Assembly (NCBI GenBank): GCA_023439505.1
Contig: JAEXNR010000013.1
Coordinates: 62,001 to 126,000 of the forward strand
Direction of reading: 5' to 3'
DNA: 64,000 nucleotides
Source of the DNA: Bacillota bacterium
GTDB lineage: Bacteria; Bacillota; Clostridia; Lachnospirales; Lachnospiraceae
How positions within the stretch are numbered: the stretch's first letter is position 1; the number at the start of each line of letters is the position of its first letter. The notes under the pieces are model-generated. The model saw only the letters and a program-made list of their open reading frames with translations. It did no database searches and was not told the origin of the DNA. Shown here one piece after another: positions 62,022 to 64,000 of this stretch. A program made the translations under genes and the position numbers.

Positions 62022-62858
62022 CTAGAATTGTTTTCTTAATTTAGGATCCATCAGATCACGAAGACCATCCCCAATAAAATTGGCGCCTACGGCCATAGTA
62101 AAGATTGCAAGTCCGGGAAATCCGGCCACCCAGAACTTATTAAAGTAGTTTACACCGTCGGATACCATCATTCCCCATTCCGGTGTCGGTGGCGAGGAGC
62201 CAAGTCCCAAAAAGCTTAACGTGGAGAACATCAGTATCTGGTTGCCCAAGTCCGTAGTTGCCATAATCAAAACCGAGCTGATGCTGTTCGGAATAATTTC
62301 CGTTATCAGGATTCTCCACCTTGAGGATCCCAGAGCTCTCGCCGCTTCGATATATTCATTTTCCTTAACACTGATTACCACGCTTCTCATTAGTCTGGCA
62401 TAGGAAGGCCATGCTACTACGACGAGTGCAAACATTGTATTGAATATACTTGATCCCAGGGCAGCATTGATACACATTGCCAGAATAAGTGAGGGGAAGG
62501 ATAATATCATTTCAGAGATTCTCATCATAATATCATCGATAATTCCGCCTGCATAACCTGCAATCGCACCGTAAACGGAGCCGATCAGAGCTACTAATAC
62601 AACCGTGACACAGCCGGCTAGAATGGAATAACGGCCACCATACAAAACCCGGCTTAAAATATCCCGTCCGAAATTATCCGTACCAAAGAGATGTTTCAGG
62701 CTGGGGGGATTTAATTTTACCGTCAGATCCTGTGCCGTTGCGCTGTAGGGCGCAATATAATCTGCAAAGATGGCGGTCAGTATCCAGAAGATGCAGATAA
62801 TACAGCCAAGTGTAAATAAGTAATTTGATTTCATTAGCCTTTTTATTGATTTCAACAT
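62022..62858 (-). CDS. Dipeptide/oligopeptide ABC transporter permease, DppC type
   Basis: A 278-aa inner-membrane permease with about six hydrophobic segments. Family features: APYSATAQDLTVKLNPPSLKHLFGTDNFGRDILSR near the N terminus, and the EAA loop VKENEYIEAARALGSSRWRI. Its start overlaps the stop of dppB by one nt (TAATG), and GAGGTG precedes it. Confidence 0.95.
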   Translation of the reverse strand: MLKSIKRLMKSNYLFTLGCIICIFWILTAIFADYIAPYSATAQDLTVKLNPPSLKHLFGTDNFGRDILSRVLYGGRYSILAGCVTVVLVALIGSVYGAIAGYAGGIIDDIMMRISEMILSFPSLILAMCINAALGSSIFNTMFALVVVAWPSYARLMRSVVISVKENEYIEAARALGSSRWRILITEIIPNSISSVLIMATTDLGNQILMFSTLSFLGLGSSPPTPEWGMMVSDGVNYFNKFWVAGFPGLAIFTMAVGANFIGDGLRDLMDPKLRKQF

Positions 62859-63877
62859 TATTTACACCTCACCCTCGGATCGATAACTCCATAAAGGATA
62901 TCGACGATTGTATTTATTATCATATAATTTAGAGCAATTAAAAGCGATACGCCGATAATTGATGGATAGTCCAGGGATTTTACCGAATTGTAAGCAAACT
63001 GTCCTACACCCGGCCAGTTAAAAATTGTCTCTACCAAAACCATACCGCCTAACAGGTTTCCAAAACCAAGACCAATGACTGTCAATACCGGAATCAAGGC
63101 ATTACCCAGCGCGTGCCTCATAATAACTCTGCGTCCGCCGAGTCCCTTTGCTCTGGCGGTTCTTATATAATCTGTTGACATGACATCTAAAAGGTTAGAG
63201 CGAGTGGTTCTTGTGATTAAGCCCATGGTAAAAGAGGCAAGAACACTTCCCGGAAGGATCAAATGTTTCAAAGCATCTAAAAACATGGGAAAATTACCTG
63301 CCAAAAGGCTATCAATCGTATAGAAGCCGGTCACTGCCGCAGGCGCATCAAAAGAAGTACTAAGGCGTCCGGGTCCCGGAAGGATCTTCAATTTATAGTA
63401 AAATACATAAAGTACTATCAGTGCAAACCAAAAGCTTGGAATACTTACTCCGGTAACAGAAATCGCTCTTACAATTTGGTCAATGATACTATTGCGCTTC
63501 ATGGCAGAAATAATGCCAAAAAGAATACCAAATATGGTCGCCAGTAAAATCGAGAAGATTGCTAATTCCATTGTCGCAGGAAAGCACCTTCCAAGCTCAT
63601 AAAGAACCGATTTATTAGTTCGCATGGAAGTACCCAGATTTAATTGCAATATATTTCGGATATGCAGAAAATACTGAACAGTAACCGGCTGATCCAACCC
63701 ATGCTTTGCTTTATAGGCTTCGACAACCGCAGGATCATTCAGACTTCTTTGGCTTAAGTTTGCAACGACCGGATCTCCTGGTATAATCTTTGTCAAAATA
63801 AATACGATTGTTGCCACACCAATCAGCATTACCACAAGAAGAACCAGCCGTTTTAAAACAAATTTAAACCGTTCCAT
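62858..63877 (-). CDS. Dipeptide/oligopeptide ABC transporter permease, DppB type
   Basis: About 339 aa with six hydrophobic segments; N-terminal RLVLLVVMLIGVATIVFILT, the family GDP motif (IIPGDPVVANL) and EAA loop MSTDYIRTARAKGLGGRRVI. ATG at 63877 was chosen because GAGGT lies 7 nt upstream; the longer frame to 63922 has no RBS. The cognate binding protein is expected upstream, beyond the right edge. Confidence 0.94.
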   Translation of the reverse strand: MERFKFVLKRLVLLVVMLIGVATIVFILTKIIPGDPVVANLSQRSLNDPAVVEAYKAKHGLDQPVTVQYFLHIRNILQLNLGTSMRTNKSVLYELGRCFPATMELAIFSILLATIFGILFGIISAMKRNSIIDQIVRAISVTGVSIPSFWFALIVLYVFYYKLKILPGPGRLSTSFDAPAAVTGFYTIDSLLAGNFPMFLDALKHLILPGSVLASFTMGLITRTTRSNLLDVMSTDYIRTARAKGLGGRRVIMRHALGNALIPVLTVIGLGFGNLLGGMVLVETIFNWPGVGQFAYNSVKSLDYPSIIGVSLLIALNYMIINTIVDILYGVIDPRVRCK

Positions 63878-63936
63878 GGTACACCTCGTTTCTGAACAAA
63901 ATGAACCGGCAAGCCGTTTCACTTGTCGTGAATTAT

Positions 63937-63976
63937 CAAAGAGAGGGCTGCCTAGAAGGCCGCCCCCCCTCTTTGC
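63937..63976 (-). other. Hairpin upstream of dppB
   Basis: CAAAGAG and CTCTTTG (63937-63943 and 63970-63976) with further GGG/CCC and GCC/GGC pairing inside. Lies just past a possible stop codon of an upstream gene and before dppB. As in the two sugar operons it may separate a highly expressed binding-protein message from the permease message. Confidence 0.5.
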
Positions 63977-63984
63977 TTGACAAA

Positions 63985-64000
63985 TTATTTTACATTTACA
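63985..64000 (-). CDS. Possible 3' end of the upstream peptide-binding protein gene (partial)
   Basis: Reading the minus strand from the window edge gives V-N-V-K then TAA at 63987-63985, followed by the hairpin above. Position suits the end of a DppA-type binding protein, but only four codons are visible, so this is an inference from operon layout. Confidence 0.25.

Overview
The window looks like chromosome of an anaerobic Gram-positive Clostridia species, most likely a Lachnospiraceae member. This is inferred from moderate-to-low GC, strong GGAGG-type ribosome binding sites, frequent TTG/GTG starts, lipobox-anchored binding proteins, YesM/YesN-type two-component systems, and very large secreted glycosidases with proline/threonine linkers and bacterial Ig-like domains. 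No rRNA, tRNA, CRISPR array, phage or intact insertion sequence was seen.

Layout. 39-3449 (+): a two-component pair whose regulator is an unusual tandem fusion (degenerate receiver, LytTR, receiver, OmpR winged helix) with a 7TM-type sensor kinase. 3485-6124 (-): a secreted, repeat-rich, membrane-anchored protein of unknown function. 6190-6820: a 15-nt tandem repeat followed by a 53-residue protein that is about 40% cysteine, with its own RBS and terminator. 6949-20113 (-): three adjacent operons holding a GntR/FCD regulator, three TIM-barrel sugar isomerases/epimerases, a split transketolase, two D-2-hydroxyacid dehydrogenases, a TctABC carboxylate transporter, a cupin, a one-cysteine racemase-fold enzyme and an aldo/keto reductase. 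Their three promoters share a closely related palindromic element, so this is probably one regulon for uptake and breakdown of a carboxylated sugar. No kinase is present, which suggests a pathway on unphosphorylated intermediates.

20688-41588 and 41819-56978 (-): two carbohydrate-utilisation blocks. Each has a CUT1 sugar ABC importer (lipoprotein plus two permeases), a GH65 phosphorylase, a beta-phosphoglucomutase and one giant secreted multidomain glycosidase (a GH39-like clan-A enzyme of 1719 aa; a GH43-like enzyme of 1794 aa with six CBM6/35-like modules and a ricin-type lectin). The first block adds GH31, a CE7-type esterase and GH38, and is flanked by a divergent GntR-LacI type regulator with palindromic operators. 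The second is headed by a DUF4432 mutarotase-like gene and a YesM/YesN two-component pair. The inferred flow is: secreted enzymes release oligosaccharides, ABC importers take them up, cytoplasmic GH31/GH38/esterase trim them, GH65 phosphorolyses alpha-glucosides and beta-phosphoglucomutase feeds glucose 6-phosphate to glycolysis.

57447-59467 (-): an AgrC/AgrA-like kinase and LytTR regulator without an adjacent agrBD. 59696-63877 and beyond (-): an oligopeptide/dipeptide ABC permease pair, an Xaa-Pro peptidase, a cytoplasmic cyclophilin and an XRE-cupin regulator, which looks like a proline-peptide utilisation operon continuing past the right edge.

Starts were moved inward from the longest open frame where a Shine-Dalgarno sequence or signal peptide decided it; these choices are stated per gene.
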